Below, piece by piece: positions 1-9,900 of a stretch of DNA of 64,000 nt. The stretch is from an uncultured Dehalococcoidia bacterium. Lineage in GTDB: Bacteria; Chloroflexota; Dehalococcoidia; Lucifugimonadales; UBA3495. Numbering within the stretch: position 1 is the first letter of the stretch; each line of letters opens with the position of its first letter. The notes beneath the pieces were generated by a model that searched no databases, was not told the origin of the DNA, and worked only from the letters and a program-made list of their open reading frames with translations. The translations under genes and the position numbers were made by a program. The stretch covers positions 3,814,523-3,878,522 of the forward strand of contig OY282456.1 of assembly GCA_958296225.1 (NCBI GenBank), written 5' to 3'.

Positions 1-2
1 AC

Positions 3-596
3 ATATTTGAAGCCAGGACCGGCCAGAGCAAGTTGCGGTTCCGCACCATGGGAAACACCAAAGCATCCCCGGTGGTGGCCAATGGGCTGGCCTATTTCCC
101 CGCTGGCGGCCGGGTGTACGCCGTTGACGCCCAGGCGCGGGAAATCCCCGGCGAGTTCCAGTTCAACCGGGTCTGGTCGCAGTTTTGGGTATGGCGGATT
201 CCTGGGGTGCCCCGTCCTCCGGTGCAAAAGGGCGGGCAATGGCGTTTCGACCCGGAGAAGCAGCTGGACTCCTCGGGGCTGGTGGCCACGCCGGCGGCAA
301 CGCCCGATTCCCTGTACGCCGGGAGTTTCCACGGCATCTTTTACGCGGCGGATGCGAATTCCGGCCGGCAAACCTGGCGGTTTGCGGCTGAAAGCGCCAT
401 CTTCGGGTCGGCGGTGGTCTTGGCAGACCGGGTCTATTTCGGCGACCAGGACGGATACTTTTATGCTCTGCGCCGTTCCGACGGCGATTTAGTCTGGAGG
501 CTCTCTTTGGATGCCCCCATCGAGGTATCGCCGGTATTTGCCGACGGGCGTTTCTACGTCCGAACCGGCGACGGGACGCTGCACGCCGTCGAGTGA
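3..596 (+). CDS. PQQ-type beta-propeller repeat protein, 3' part only
   Basis: The reading frame is open from the first bases of the window, so this is the C-terminal part of a longer gene; the true start lies upstream. About 197 residues are visible. Repeated blade units of the form 'S/TPVVANGLAYF...VYAVDA', 'ATPDSLYAGS...FYAADANSG' and 'SAVVLADRVYFGDQDGYFYAL' are typical of outer-membrane assembly (BamB-like) or PQQ-dependent beta-propellers, in which each blade ends with a 'YALD..TG' strand. The last blade ends 'RTGDGTLHAVE' at the stop. Catalytic residues of a PQQ dehydrogenase cannot be judged from this fragment. Function is unknown; extracytoplasmic location is usual for the family but no signal peptide can be seen here. 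Confidence 0.8.
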   Translation: MFEARTGQSKLRFRTMGNTKASPVVANGLAYFPAGGRVYAVDAQAREIPGEFQFNRVWSQFWVWRIPGVPRPPVQKGGQWRFDPEKQLDSSGLVATPAATPDSLYAGSFHGIFYAADANSGRQTWRFAAESAIFGSAVVLADRVYFGDQDGYFYALRRSDGDLVWRLSLDAPIEVSPVFADGRFYVRTGDGTLHAVE

Positions 597-747
597 AGTT
601 GTTGCCAACACCCGGCAAAGCAGTTCCCGCTCCAACCGGTCGACGGCGCCAGTTTGGGACACTCGGGCGTCGCCCGCCCGGACACCCTTTCCGCTGTTGG
701 GATGGCCACGGTTAGAATTGAAAGACCCGGCTTCGGCTCAGATAAGT

Positions 748-776
748 TTGACACTATTGCAGGCCCGCCGGATAAT
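748..776 (+). promoter_or_regulatory. Sigma-70-like promoter of pncB
   Basis: TTGACA (748-753), a 17-base spacer, then GATAAT (771-776). The spacing is exactly the consensus value. The predicted start point (about 783) falls after the ATG at 780 and about 6 bases before the ATG at 789, which favours 789 as the start codon and a nearly leaderless message. Confidence 0.7.
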
Positions 777-788
777 GCAATGGCTCCC

Positions 789-2189
789 ATGTCCACTTAC
801 ATTGAACCGACCTACCTGGAACCGACCTACCTGCCCGTAGCCGCCGGCGAAATCGGCCTGTTCACCGACTTCTACGAGCTGACCATGGCCCAGTCGTACT
901 TCGCCGAGGGTATGGACGGCGAAGCCACCTTCAGCCTGTACGTTCGCCAGTATCCCCCCGACCGGGGCTATCTGGTGGCGGCCGGCGTGGATGACGCTCT
1001 GGACAGCCTGGCCGCCTTTTCTTTTGACGACGCCAGCATAGATTACCTGCGCGCTACCGGCGTTTTTACCGCGGACTTTCTGGAATACCTGCGCGGTTTC
1101 CGGTTCACCGGGAGCGTCCGCGCCCTGCCTGAGGGCACCCTGTTCTTTACTGACGAACCCGTGCTGGAAGTGACCGGCCCCGTCATAGCTGCCCAGCTGG
1201 CCGAAACCATCGTCATCAACCAGGTGCAATACCAGACGCTGCTGGCTACCAAGTCGGCGCGCTGCGTGCAGGCCGCCCAGGGCCGCCCTATCGCCGACTT
1301 TGCCGCCCGACGCACCCATGGCGCGGAGGCCGCTTTGCGAATGGCCCGCGCGTCTTATATCGCCGGCTTCGGCGCCACCAGCAACGTGCTGGCCGCCCGG
1401 CGCTACGGCATCCCGCCCACCGGCACCATGGCTCATTCTTACATCACCAGCTTTGATGACGAAGGCGACGCCTTTCGCGCCTACGCCCGTATGTTCCCCG
1501 ACCGCAGCATCCTCCTGCTGGATACCTACGACACTATCGCCGCCGCCCACAGCGCCGTAACGGTCGCCCGCGAGATGGAGGCTGACGGCCACCGGCTGAC
1601 CGGCGTGCGTCTGGATTCGGGCGATTTCATAGCTCTGAGCCGGCAGGTGCGCCGCATTCTGGACGACGCCGGGCTGGACTACGTGCGCATCGTAGCCAGC
1701 GGCGGCCTGGACGAGTACGAGCTGGAGCGGCTCATCCGGGCCGGAGCGCCGATTGATATGTTCGGCGTTGGAACTCGCGTCGGCGTGTCGGCAGACGCGC
1801 CCTGGTGCGATATGGTGTACAAGATGGTGCGCTACGACGGCCGGCCGGTGATGAAACTCAGCGCGGGCAAGGCGTCGCTGCCCGGCGGCAAGCAGGTGTT
1901 CCGCCGGTTGGACGGCCAGGGCATAATGACCGGCGACGTTATCGGCCTGGACTGCGAAAGCGTCAGCCCCGGAGAACCGCTGCTTGCCCTGGCCCTGTCT
2001 GACGGTCAGCGTACCGTTGCCCAAAGCCCAATCGCCGCTGCTCGTCAGCGCGTTGCCGGCGGGTTGGCCGCTCTGCCCGATGACTACCAAAGGCTGCGCG
2101 GCCCGGCCCGCTACCCGGTGTCGGTCAGCCCCGGCGTGGCACAGCTGGAGCGGCAAATCCGCAACGACCTTACCGCCGGACACCCCTGA
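789..2189 (+). CDS. pncB: Nicotinate phosphoribosyltransferase
   Basis: Joins nicotinate to PRPP (with ATP hydrolysis) to give nicotinate mononucleotide in NAD salvage; cytosolic. The protein starts with a short repeated 'EPTYL' segment and then shows family motifs: 'GLFTDFYELTMAQSYF' near residue 20, 'FAARRTHGAEAALRMARAS' in the middle, 'GTMAHSYITSF', 'LLLDTYDT', 'GVRLDSGD' and 'IVASGGLDEYE', followed by 'MFGVGTRVGVSADAP' and 'YKMV'. The histidine of the 'GTMAHS' motif corresponds to the phosphorylated histidine region of the family. Length (466 aa) is normal. In-frame ATGs lie at 780 and 789; the promoter at 748-776 puts the transcript start between them, so 789 is chosen. It is followed after 14 bases by etfBA. 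Confidence 0.93.
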   Translation: MSTYIEPTYLEPTYLPVAAGEIGLFTDFYELTMAQSYFAEGMDGEATFSLYVRQYPPDRGYLVAAGVDDALDSLAAFSFDDASIDYLRATGVFTADFLEYLRGFRFTGSVRALPEGTLFFTDEPVLEVTGPVIAAQLAETIVINQVQYQTLLATKSARCVQAAQGRPIADFAARRTHGAEAALRMARASYIAGFGATSNVLAARRYGIPPTGTMAHSYITSFDDEGDAFRAYARMFPDRSILLLDTYDTIAAAHSAVTVAREMEADGHRLTGVRLDSGDFIALSRQVRRILDDAGLDYVRIVASGGLDEYELERLIRAGAPIDMFGVGTRVGVSADAPWCDMVYKMVRYDGRPVMKLSAGKASLPGGKQVFRRLDGQGIMTGDVIGLDCESVSPGEPLLALALSDGQRTVAQSPIAAARQRVAGGLAALPDDYQRLRGPARYPVSVSPGVAQLERQIRNDLTAGHP

Positions 2190-2203
2190 GGAGCCTGACC
2201 CCG

Positions 2204-4057
2204 ATGAAAATCGCCGTTTGCGTCAAATACGTGCCCGTGGTCTCACGCATACAGTTCGACTACGAAAACAAGGTTATCCAGCGAGAAGGCGTGCCGTCGG
2301 AAATCAACCCCTTTGACTTGCTGGGTATCAACATGGCCGTTGACCTCAAAGCCGAAGGCGATACCATCATTGCCCTGTCTATGGGGCCGCCTAACGCTGC
2401 CGAGGGCCTGACCCAATGCTATGCCCTGGGCGTTGACCGCGCCGTGCTGCTTTCCGACCGCGCCCTGGCCGGCAGCGACACGCTGGCCACTGCCCAGGCT
2501 CTGGCGCTGGCCTTGCAGCGCGAATCTCCCGACCTCATCGTTTGCGGGCGCAACAGCAGTGACGCCGAAACCGGACAGGTGGGGCCGGAGCTCGCTGAGC
2601 TGATGGGCCGGCCCCACATCAGCAACGTTCGCCAACTGGACATTGACCGCGCCGCTAACCGCATCCTGGCTGAGCGCGTTACCGACGAGGGCTATCAGGT
2701 GCTGGAGTGCCCCCTGCCCGCCGTGGTCTGCGTTACCGAGGGCGCCGGCCAGGAACGCTACCCCGGTCGTGCTGAGATGACCGCGGCGGAGGCTAAATCC
2801 GTTGAGCAGCTGACCTGCGCCGACTTGACCGACGACCTTTCTCTGTTCGGACTGGAAGGCTCTCCAACCTGGGTGGAGGACATCCGCCTGGTGGAACCCG
2901 ACCGGCTGGGCGTGGTGATTCGGGATGAATCCCCGGAGGACGCGGCCCGCCAGGTTGCCGACCTGCTGCGCGAGCGGCTGGCCAGCCTGGCCGCCGGCGG
3001 AACGGACACCGACGCCCCGGATACGGCAATGCCCCACTACTCCGGTGGCGAGCGCAGCATCTGGATAGTCGCCGAGCTGACCGACGACGGCGTGCGGCAC
3101 GTTACGCTGGAAATGCTGGGCAAGGCGCGGGCGCTCACGCCCATCACGCAAAGCGAAGTGGTCGCGGTGGTCATTGGCAGCGGCGCGCCCGGCCCGGGCG
3201 TCATAAAGCAGCTGGCAGAAGGCGGGGCCGACCGGGTACTGACGCTGGACGCCGCCGGGCTGGGGCCAATTTGCGGGCGCAGCGTTGCCGAGAGTCTGTC
3301 TAACGCCATTGCCGCGCAGCCGCCCTACGCCGTGCTGTTCGCAGCCACCGCCGACGGGCGGGACCTGGCCGCGCGCATCGCCGCCCGCCAGCGTCTCGGC
3401 TTGACCGGCGACGCCATCGACCTGGAAATCAACGACGCCGGCCAACTGGTACAGCTGAAGCCGGCCCTGGGCGGCAACGTGGTCGCGCCCATCCTGTCCA
3501 AAACGCTGCCCAACCTGGTTACGCTCCGCCCCGGCGTCCTGACTCCGGCAATGCCGGAGCGGGAGGGCGCCGCCGCCATCGAAATGGAGGCTATCCCGGC
3601 GGCAACGTGCGAGGGGACGGATGCAATCCTGGTGAGCGAACACTTTGCCGAGGAACACGGCGCGCTGGATCTAACGTCGGCCGGTGTGGTCGTTGGCCTG
3701 GGCATGGGCGTGGGTGAGGAGGGAATACCGTCGGCGCAGCGGTTGGCGTCCAACATTGGCGCGCCCATTGCTACTACCCGCAACGTCGTGCATTCCGGCT
3801 GGCTGCCCCACCATATCCAGGTTGGCATCAGTGGGCGCACTATCGCGCCGCAGGTTTATCTGGCGGTGGGCATTCGCGGCGCTTTCAACCACACGGTGGG
3901 CATTCAGAAAGCGGGCGTCATCCTGGCAATCAACCGCAACCACCGGGCCGCCATCTTCCGCGCCGCCGACTATGGCATCGTCGGCGATTGGAACGAATAC
4001 CTGCCGGCATTGGTTGAGGCTATAGGGCCGGCGCTGGCGGAGTACGGCCTGGCGTGA
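2204..4057 (+). CDS. etfBA: Fused electron transfer flavoprotein, beta + alpha subunits
   Basis: Accepts electrons from acyl-CoA or other dehydrogenases and passes them to a quinone oxidoreductase. The first ~265 residues are EtfB-like ('MKIAVCVKYVPVVS', 'NPFDLLGINMAVDLK', 'GRNSSDAETGQVGPELAELM'). After a short acidic linker (about residues 265-280) the rest is EtfA-like, with the FAD site near the C-terminus: 'YLAVGIRGAFNHTVGI', 'VILAINRNHRAAIFRAADYG' and 'IVGDWNEYLPAL'. Usually the two subunits are separate genes; here they form one 617-aa chain with no stop or frameshift. A good ribosome site, GAGGAG, precedes the ATG. It is probably co-transcribed with pncB. No ETF dehydrogenase gene is visible in the window. 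Confidence 0.92.
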   Translation: MKIAVCVKYVPVVSRIQFDYENKVIQREGVPSEINPFDLLGINMAVDLKAEGDTIIALSMGPPNAAEGLTQCYALGVDRAVLLSDRALAGSDTLATAQALALALQRESPDLIVCGRNSSDAETGQVGPELAELMGRPHISNVRQLDIDRAANRILAERVTDEGYQVLECPLPAVVCVTEGAGQERYPGRAEMTAAEAKSVEQLTCADLTDDLSLFGLEGSPTWVEDIRLVEPDRLGVVIRDESPEDAARQVADLLRERLASLAAGGTDTDAPDTAMPHYSGGERSIWIVAELTDDGVRHVTLEMLGKARALTPITQSEVVAVVIGSGAPGPGVIKQLAEGGADRVLTLDAAGLGPICGRSVAESLSNAIAAQPPYAVLFAATADGRDLAARIAARQRLGLTGDAIDLEINDAGQLVQLKPALGGNVVAPILSKTLPNLVTLRPGVLTPAMPEREGAAAIEMEAIPAATCEGTDAILVSEHFAEEHGALDLTSAGVVVGLGMGVGEEGIPSAQRLASNIGAPIATTRNVVHSGWLPHHIQVGISGRTIAPQVYLAVGIRGAFNHTVGIQKAGVILAINRNHRAAIFRAADYGIVGDWNEYLPALVEAIGPALAEYGLA

Positions 4058-4103
4058 CCAATGCCGGCATTGCACTATGCAAATAGCAACGCAAAAAGGA
4101 CGG

Positions 4104-4895
4104 CTAACTCCCGGATTGCAGGCGGCGCAATTGTTCCCGCAACTGCGCGTTTTCTGCCTCAGCGGCCAGGCGCTCGGCTCTTTCGGCATCCCATCCGGCC
4201 TGGGCGGCATCCCGCTCTGCTTCGGCAGCCAGCCGGGCGTGCCATACTTCCCGCCAGCCCTCCAGGTAAGTTCCCATGGCCGGGTCATATAATCGGGGCC
4301 AGCCCTCGTCCCAGGACAGGCTTAACTCCAGCGCTTCGCTGTACCCTTTCAGGATGCCGTCGGGTTCGGTAGTCAGGTCGATGGACTGGTAAGCGCCGTT
4401 CACCAGCCGCTCGCCGTACAGCGCTGCCCCGTGGTACTTGCCGCCGCTGGGGTCAAAGCGCCAGTATTCCGGGACGCCGATTGCCGCGTAGATGCCCGGC
4501 TTGCGGCGAATATCCACTTGCGCGGTGCTTTCCGAGGCGATTTCCAGCGCGAAATCCGGGGGCTTGCCCACCTCCCAGGGCAGGTACAGCTTGCGCGGGC
4601 GGATGGCGCGGGCGTCAACGCCGAAGGCCAGATATACGTCCGGCGATACCCGGACGTTGAGGTTGCCGGGGTCGTAGCAGATGTAAGTTTCGTTGTCCAG
4701 AAACACGTCGGGGCGACGGTTGAAGTCGGTGAAACGGGCGCGGAAGAGGCCGAGAATCTCCGCCAGTTCGAGGTTCTGTTCCATAGCGTCGGGCGTTATA
4801 TTCTTTTCGTTGGGGTCAAATTCCAGGCTGGCGTAGTCAATTTCGCCCTGCCGCCGGTAAGGCAGCATCGTGGCGGTGGCTGCGGGGGTGGTCAT
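4104..4895 (-). CDS. Uma2 family endonuclease-like protein with coiled-coil tail
   Basis: Member of the Uma2 (DUF820) family, a restriction-endonuclease-like PD-(D/E)xK fold of uncertain cellular role. The core (about residues 60-190) has 'RVSPDVYLAFGVD', 'WEVGKPPDFALEIASEST' and 'GIYAAIGVPEYWRFDPSGG', which carry the conserved Asp, the Glu of the ExxS strand and the 'EYWxxDP' signature. After the core comes a charged helical tail, roughly residues 220-263, rich in 'AERDAAQAGWDAERAER' and predicted to form a coiled coil. Start ATG follows a GGAGG site. It lies 28 bases downstream of a close paralogue (4924-5688) on the same strand, so the two form a tandem pair, probably one transcript. Confidence 0.85.
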   Translation of the reverse strand: MTTPAATATMLPYRRQGEIDYASLEFDPNEKNITPDAMEQNLELAEILGLFRARFTDFNRRPDVFLDNETYICYDPGNLNVRVSPDVYLAFGVDARAIRPRKLYLPWEVGKPPDFALEIASESTAQVDIRRKPGIYAAIGVPEYWRFDPSGGKYHGAALYGERLVNGAYQSIDLTTEPDGILKGYSEALELSLSWDEGWPRLYDPAMGTYLEGWREVWHARLAAEAERDAAQAGWDAERAERLAAEAENAQLREQLRRLQSGS

Positions 4896-4923
4896 CGCGG
4901 GCCTCCGTTATTCCGATTGGCGA

Positions 4924-5688
4924 CTATTGCGATTGGCGGCGCAGTTGCTCCCGCAATCGTTCATTTTCGGCTTCGGCGGCCAGGCGCTCGGCTCTTTCGG
5001 CATCCCATCCGGCCTGGGCGGCCTGGCGGGCGGCCCGTTCCTGGCGCCAGTTTTCGTAATAGGTTCCTGTTGCCGGGTCATACAGTCTTGGCCAGCCGTC
5101 ATCCCAGCACAGGCTGCGTTCCAGCATCGGGCTGTATCCTTTCAGGATGCCATCGGGTTCGGTGGTTAGCGGGATGGGCCGGTACACGCCGTTGACCAGC
5201 CGGTCGCCGGCCAGCCGCGCGCCGTGATACCGGCCGCCCGACGGGTCAAACCGCCAGTATTCCGGGATGCCGATGGCTGCATAGATGCGCCGTTTCCGGC
5301 CGGTGTCCGCCGCCCCGGTGCTTTCCGAGGCGATTTCCAGCGCGAAATCCGGGGGCTTGCCCACCTCCCAGGGCAGGTACAGCTTGCGCGGGCGGATGGC
5401 GCGGGCGTCAACGCCGAAGGCCAGATATATGTCCGGCGATACCCGGACGTTGAGGTTGCCGGGGTCGTAGCAGATGAACGTCTGGTCATCCAGAAAGACA
5501 TCCGGTCGATGGTCGAAGTCGGTGTGCAGGGCGGCAATCAGGCCGATAATTTCTCGTATTTCCCGATTTTGTTCCATTTGGTCCGGCGGCAGTTCCTTTA
5601 CATCAGGGTTGAACTCCAAGCTGGCATAATCAATGTCGCCCAGCCGATTATAGGGAATCATCGTGGCGGCCTTGGCATTTGTAGTCAT
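4924..5688 (-). CDS. Uma2 family endonuclease-like protein, tandem paralogue
   Basis: Close paralogue of the next gene downstream (4104-4895); long stretches are the same at the DNA level, notably the part encoding 'LPWEVGKPPDFALEIASEST'. Core motifs present: 'PDVFLDDQTFICYDPGNLN', 'RVSPDIYLAFGVD', 'LEIASESTG', 'GIPEYWRFDPSGG'. The tail (about residues 215-254) is a charged helix ending 'ENERLREQLRRQSQ'. Start ATG is preceded by CGGAGG. It opens a two-gene minus-strand unit convergent with etfBA. Both copies appear intact. Biochemical function is not established; nuclease activity is inferred from the fold only. Confidence 0.85.
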   Translation of the reverse strand: MTTNAKAATMIPYNRLGDIDYASLEFNPDVKELPPDQMEQNREIREIIGLIAALHTDFDHRPDVFLDDQTFICYDPGNLNVRVSPDIYLAFGVDARAIRPRKLYLPWEVGKPPDFALEIASESTGAADTGRKRRIYAAIGIPEYWRFDPSGGRYHGARLAGDRLVNGVYRPIPLTTEPDGILKGYSPMLERSLCWDDGWPRLYDPATGTYYENWRQERAARQAAQAGWDAERAERLAAEAENERLREQLRRQSQ

Positions 5689-6698
5689 TACGGGCCTCCG
5701 GGAAACGCTCGTTGCGGAGCGCCGTTTGTTGGGGGCTATGCGCGTTACGGCACGGAGATTGTATCACTTGCCACCGTGATAGTATTCGCAACTTGCGCGG
5801 CGATTATGTACAGTCAAGCCAAACTCGGTTTTCGGAGGTGAGGCGATGGCCCGCGCCTGTGTTAATCGCCTTTATCGACACGATGTCCGCGGCCCGGATT
5901 GCGGCGACGGTCAGCGTCGCCATACTCCCAGGGAGCCTGCCATCGCCCCGGCCCGGCGGTCAAGGCGCCGGCTTGGGCGAGGTATGCCCAGTGCGGCAAG
6001 TTGAGCGCGGTGGGTCGGGTGTTCCCGGTGAGCGCCCCGACGGTGAGCGTGTGGGTCAAAAAGGGGGCAGTATGCCCTGGACAAGTTCCGGGGGCCAGTT
6101 CCGGGCAGTCCCGCGTCGCCGCACGGCAGGAGCAGCCGGGCCGTAGCCGGCTGCGGTGATTGCCGATGCTGAGATGGGGACTGATGTAGGTTATCGGCGC
6201 CGGGGCCAGCGGGCAGTCTGCGGCAGACCACGACGGCGGAAACACATCGCGGCGAACAGACCCTTGCGCCGCGGGCCTGAATCAGACCCGTCAATCATGA
6301 TTGGCGTCAGACCCCGCAGCCGGGCTGCCCGGCGATTGAACCCGGTAGCGCCGTCGCCGCCATGGTGTCAAAGCGGGTATGGGATAGGAACCGGAACCGC
6401 CGCTTTTGGCGGCGGTGATGCGAGAATAGCAGCCGGCGGCGCCAGCCCGTACCAGACCGGGATGGCCCGGGTGCGTCGGGCCGGCGCGGCGGCCGTGAGC
6501 CGGGCCGGATTGGCGCGTCGCGTGGCGCGCAACCGGGGCAACGCGCGTTTCAGGAACGCAGCGGTTGAGCGCTGTCATGCCATCGTCGGCCTCCCTAGTC
6601 CGCAACCGCGGTTAGTAACCGTTTCCTTACCCGGAGAGGTCGGCCTTTTCAACCCCAACCCAAAGTGGGTACGCGTGGGGGATATGGCACAGGGCAGC
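5689..6698. other. Gene-poor 1 kb stretch, possible decayed transposase
   Basis: No reading frame here has convincing protein character. On the plus strand between about 5847 and 6060, two frames hold pieces that resemble an IS1-type InsA protein: 'VRGPDCGDGQRR' (zinc-finger-like) in one frame and then 'LSAVGRVFPVSAPTVSVWVKKG', trimmed here to its helix-turn-helix core SAVGRVFPVSAPTVSVWVKK, in another. Stops and frame changes separate them. The remainder up to 6698 shows no recognisable gene. This reading is tentative. Confidence 0.3.
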
Positions 6699-6819
6699 GT
6701 TGCAATTCAGGCGGTTTGAGTCCGTTTTTACAGCGATGGACAGGAGTTTCCGATTGGGATTTGCTGTCATTCCGGCGCCAGCCGGAATGACAGCAAGGTA
6801 CAACCACCTAAATTGCAAC
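6699..6819. repeat. Nested palindromic element (MITE- or REP-like)
   Basis: Outer 18-base arms GTTGCAATTCAGGCGGTT (6699-6716) and the matching complement (6802-6819) differ at two positions. Inside lies a perfect 16-base stem (6761-6776 with 6781-6796) with a GCCA loop, core TCATTCCGGC/GCCGGAATGA. The element sits just before the promoter of the next gene. Part of it (ATGGACAGGA...TTTCCGATTGGGATTT, about 6735-6762) recurs near 49566-49593. Confidence 0.7.
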
Positions 6820-6841
6820 GCTACCGCAATCGCATATACGG

Positions 6842-6869
6842 TTGACATAAAAAAGGGGGGGGGTAGTAT
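6842..6869 (+). promoter_or_regulatory. Promoter of the double hydrolase gene
   Basis: TTGACA (6842-6847) and TAGTAT (6864-6869) with 16 bases between. The spacer contains a run of nine G, a site prone to slippage that could vary promoter spacing. The start codon at 6902 has a GAGGT ribosome site. Confidence 0.5.
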
Positions 6870-6901
6870 AAGAAGTATAGCATGAACACAGAGGTAAGAC
6901 C

Positions 6902-9900
6902 ATGAAGCAGTTATGCGCCGTCATTATCCTGACTCTGGCCATTGCAGCCAGCGCGGTCTGGGGCGGTTCTCCCGCCCTGGCCGCGGTTCCAACGCCGACG
7001 CCGGAGCCGACCCCGGCCGGCGAGCGGATCGACTGGAACCGGTGCGGTTCTTTAGAGTGCGGCTCGATACAAGTTCCGGCGGACTACCGCGACCCTGAGG
7101 CCGGCAGCATCAGAATTGCGGTCAATGTGCACCGGGCCACTTCCCCGGAAAAACGGATCGGCTATCTATTGGTGAATCCCGGCGGGCCGGGCGCCAGTGG
7201 CACACTGTACGTCTTCGAAAACCGGGCACGGTTCAGCGATGCAATCATCGAACACTTCGACATCGTAGGATTCGATCCTCGCGGAGTCGGGGTCTCCGAT
7301 AAATTAGTTGCAGCCTTCGAGCAGGCAGGGCTAGGGGACTTCCAAGCAATGGTTGGGGGCGGCTCCGAGCCGGAATTCGCCTGCGGCGGCCTCGGTGAGC
7401 AGCTCGCCCTGCGGGCCAGCATCGACGGGCGCGTTGACACCCCCGAGGAAATAGCGATTGGCGAAGCGGCCGCCAACCTGTGCATCGATTCAATGGGGGC
7501 GGTGGGCGGCCGGCTGCACAGCGAATACGTTGCCCGGGACATGGACGAAATACGCAAGGCCCTGGGCGCGGAGCAGGTTTCTTACCTGGGATTCTCCTCC
7601 TATGGGTCGGCGCTGGGGGTCTGGTATGCAACGCTCTTCCCCGACTCGGTCCGGGCAATGGCGGTGGACGGCGCCAGCAACCCGTTCCCGTTTGACCAGG
7701 AGGAGGACGATGCAGACGAGCTTGCGGAGTTTGCGGTCAGGTTAGAAGCAGCGTTGACCGCCTGCGCTGACCCGGAATGCCCAATCTACAACGACGGCGA
7801 CCCGGTAGGCTACTTCCGTCAGGCTATTGCAAAAACTGACCTAATCAACGCTGCGGCGAATCATCCCAGCGCGGGCTTCTATGGGGTGATTTCGGCCACG
7901 TTCAACGAGGAGGATTGGCCTGACCTGTGGCAGGGTCTGCATGAACTCAACGAGAACGACGACCCGTCTCTTCTGCTCGAGTACGCCCGGGAACGGTCAG
8001 AGATTAGGGAACTTGGCGCAAACTTCCTTAGCCACGTCAATTGCCTGGACCAATGGGTCCTGGATCCGGAAGGACAGCTGGCACGCTACACGCGACGGTT
8101 GGACCGCGCCACTGAACAGCAGGATGACCGCGCCACTGAACAGCAGGATGACGGCATCGCCGCTGACGCCACCGTCGCGGAAATGTTGGCGTCAATTGAC
8201 GTCTCGATCCCCGACGTCTGCCCGTTCTACCACCAGTTCGCCCCCGAACCGCTTGGGGAAGCGTTCTACGGCGGCGGCGTGCCGATACTGGTAGTTGGCA
8301 ACCACGACGACCCACGCACTTCGTTCCGCGAATCTGAAGAGGTGGCAACCAAGGTCCTCAGCGATGGCTATCTGGTGGAGACCTCTCACTACAAGCACAT
8401 TGCCTATCCTGAGAACCAGTGCGTCAACGACCACGTGCACCGGGCGCTGATTGACCGGGTGTACCCCGGCGCGCGGCGGGTTTTCTGCGCGGAGGACCGT
8501 TCCGCCGCGCCGGTGACGGCCCCAGAGCCGGAGCCGGCCGTGGCCGGCGAGCGGATTGACTGGAGCCTGTGTGAGTCCGGGCTGGGGCTCCAGTGCGGAT
8601 TCGTAGCAGTTCCGGCGGACTACCGCGACCCGGAGGCCGGCAGCATCAGAATCGCGGTCAACGTGCACCGGGCCACGTCTCAGGAGAACCGGATTGGCTA
8701 TCTGTTGGTGAATCCCGGCGGGCCGGGCGGGAGCGGTTTGGAGACGGTCCAGGGGGTTCCAACCGGAAGGTACCCCCATAAACTCGTCTCACACTTCGAC
8801 ATCGTCGGTTTCGACCCCCGGGGAGTCGGGGCGTCCCAGCCCGATTTCGCCTGTGGCGGCCGCGGTGAGCAGAACGCTTTGCTGGGCACCATCGACGGGG
8901 ACATCGACACCCCCGAGGAAATAGCGGCCGGCGAAGCGGCGGCCAGCCTGTGCATCGATTCAATGGGGGCGGTGGGCGGCCGGCTGCACAGCGAATACGT
9001 TGCCAGGGATATGGATGAAATACGCAAGGCTCTGGGTGCGGAGCAGGTTTCTTACCTGGGATTCTCCTATGGCTCGGCGTTGGGAGTCTGGTATGCAACG
9101 CTCTTTCCTGACTCGGTCCGGGCAATGGTTGTCGACGGCGCCGCCAACCCGTTCCCTTCTGACCAGGAGGAAGACGAGGAGGATGAGGACGAGGAAGACG
9201 GAGACGCCGCGTGGGAGGCTTTGCTGGAAAAAGCGCTGGCCGCCTGCGTTGACCCGGAGTGTCCAATCTACAACGACGGCGACCCGGTGGGCTACTACCG
9301 TCAGGCGGTTGCAAAACTGGACCTGGTCGTCGCTGCGGCGTATAACGACCCCTATGCGGGCCAATTGGGAGTGATAACGACCCTGTACAGCGAGCAACGC
9401 TGGCCTTACCTGTGGTGGGGGTTGTGGGATCTCAACGAGAACGACGACCCCTCTATCCTGCTCGTGCTCGCCGAGATCCAGTTGTTCGGAAGGAAATTCG
9501 GCGAGGCAAGCTTCACCGCACACGTCAACTGCCTGGACTCCTGGGTTCTGCATCCTGAGCTTGACCGCGCCCCGTCACTAGATGACGCCACGGATGACGC
9601 CACAACCGATGAGACCCCCAGCGCGGAAAAGTTCCCCTTGATTGCGCTACTTGAAGTCTCGTTCCCTCATCCCTGCTCTTTCCACTACCAGCTCGCCGCC
9701 GAATCTCTTGAGGGACCGTTCGACGGCGGGGGCGTACCGATACTGGTAGTTGGCAACCACTCCGACCCGGCTACCTCGTTCCGCGAATCCGAAGAGCTGG
9801 CCACCGAGGTTCTCAGCAATGGCTATCTGCTGGAGACCGACCACTTCCAGCACGTTGTTTATCCGGGCAACCGGTGCGTTAACCGACACGTTCACCGCGC

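Noticed and set aside
780..782. ATG 780 as the start of pncB
   Set aside because: It lies before the predicted transcript start from the promoter at 748-776; ATG 789 fits better.
738..2183. Long open frame antisense to pncB
   Set aside because: Overlaps the conserved pncB frame completely and has no family features or ribosome site.
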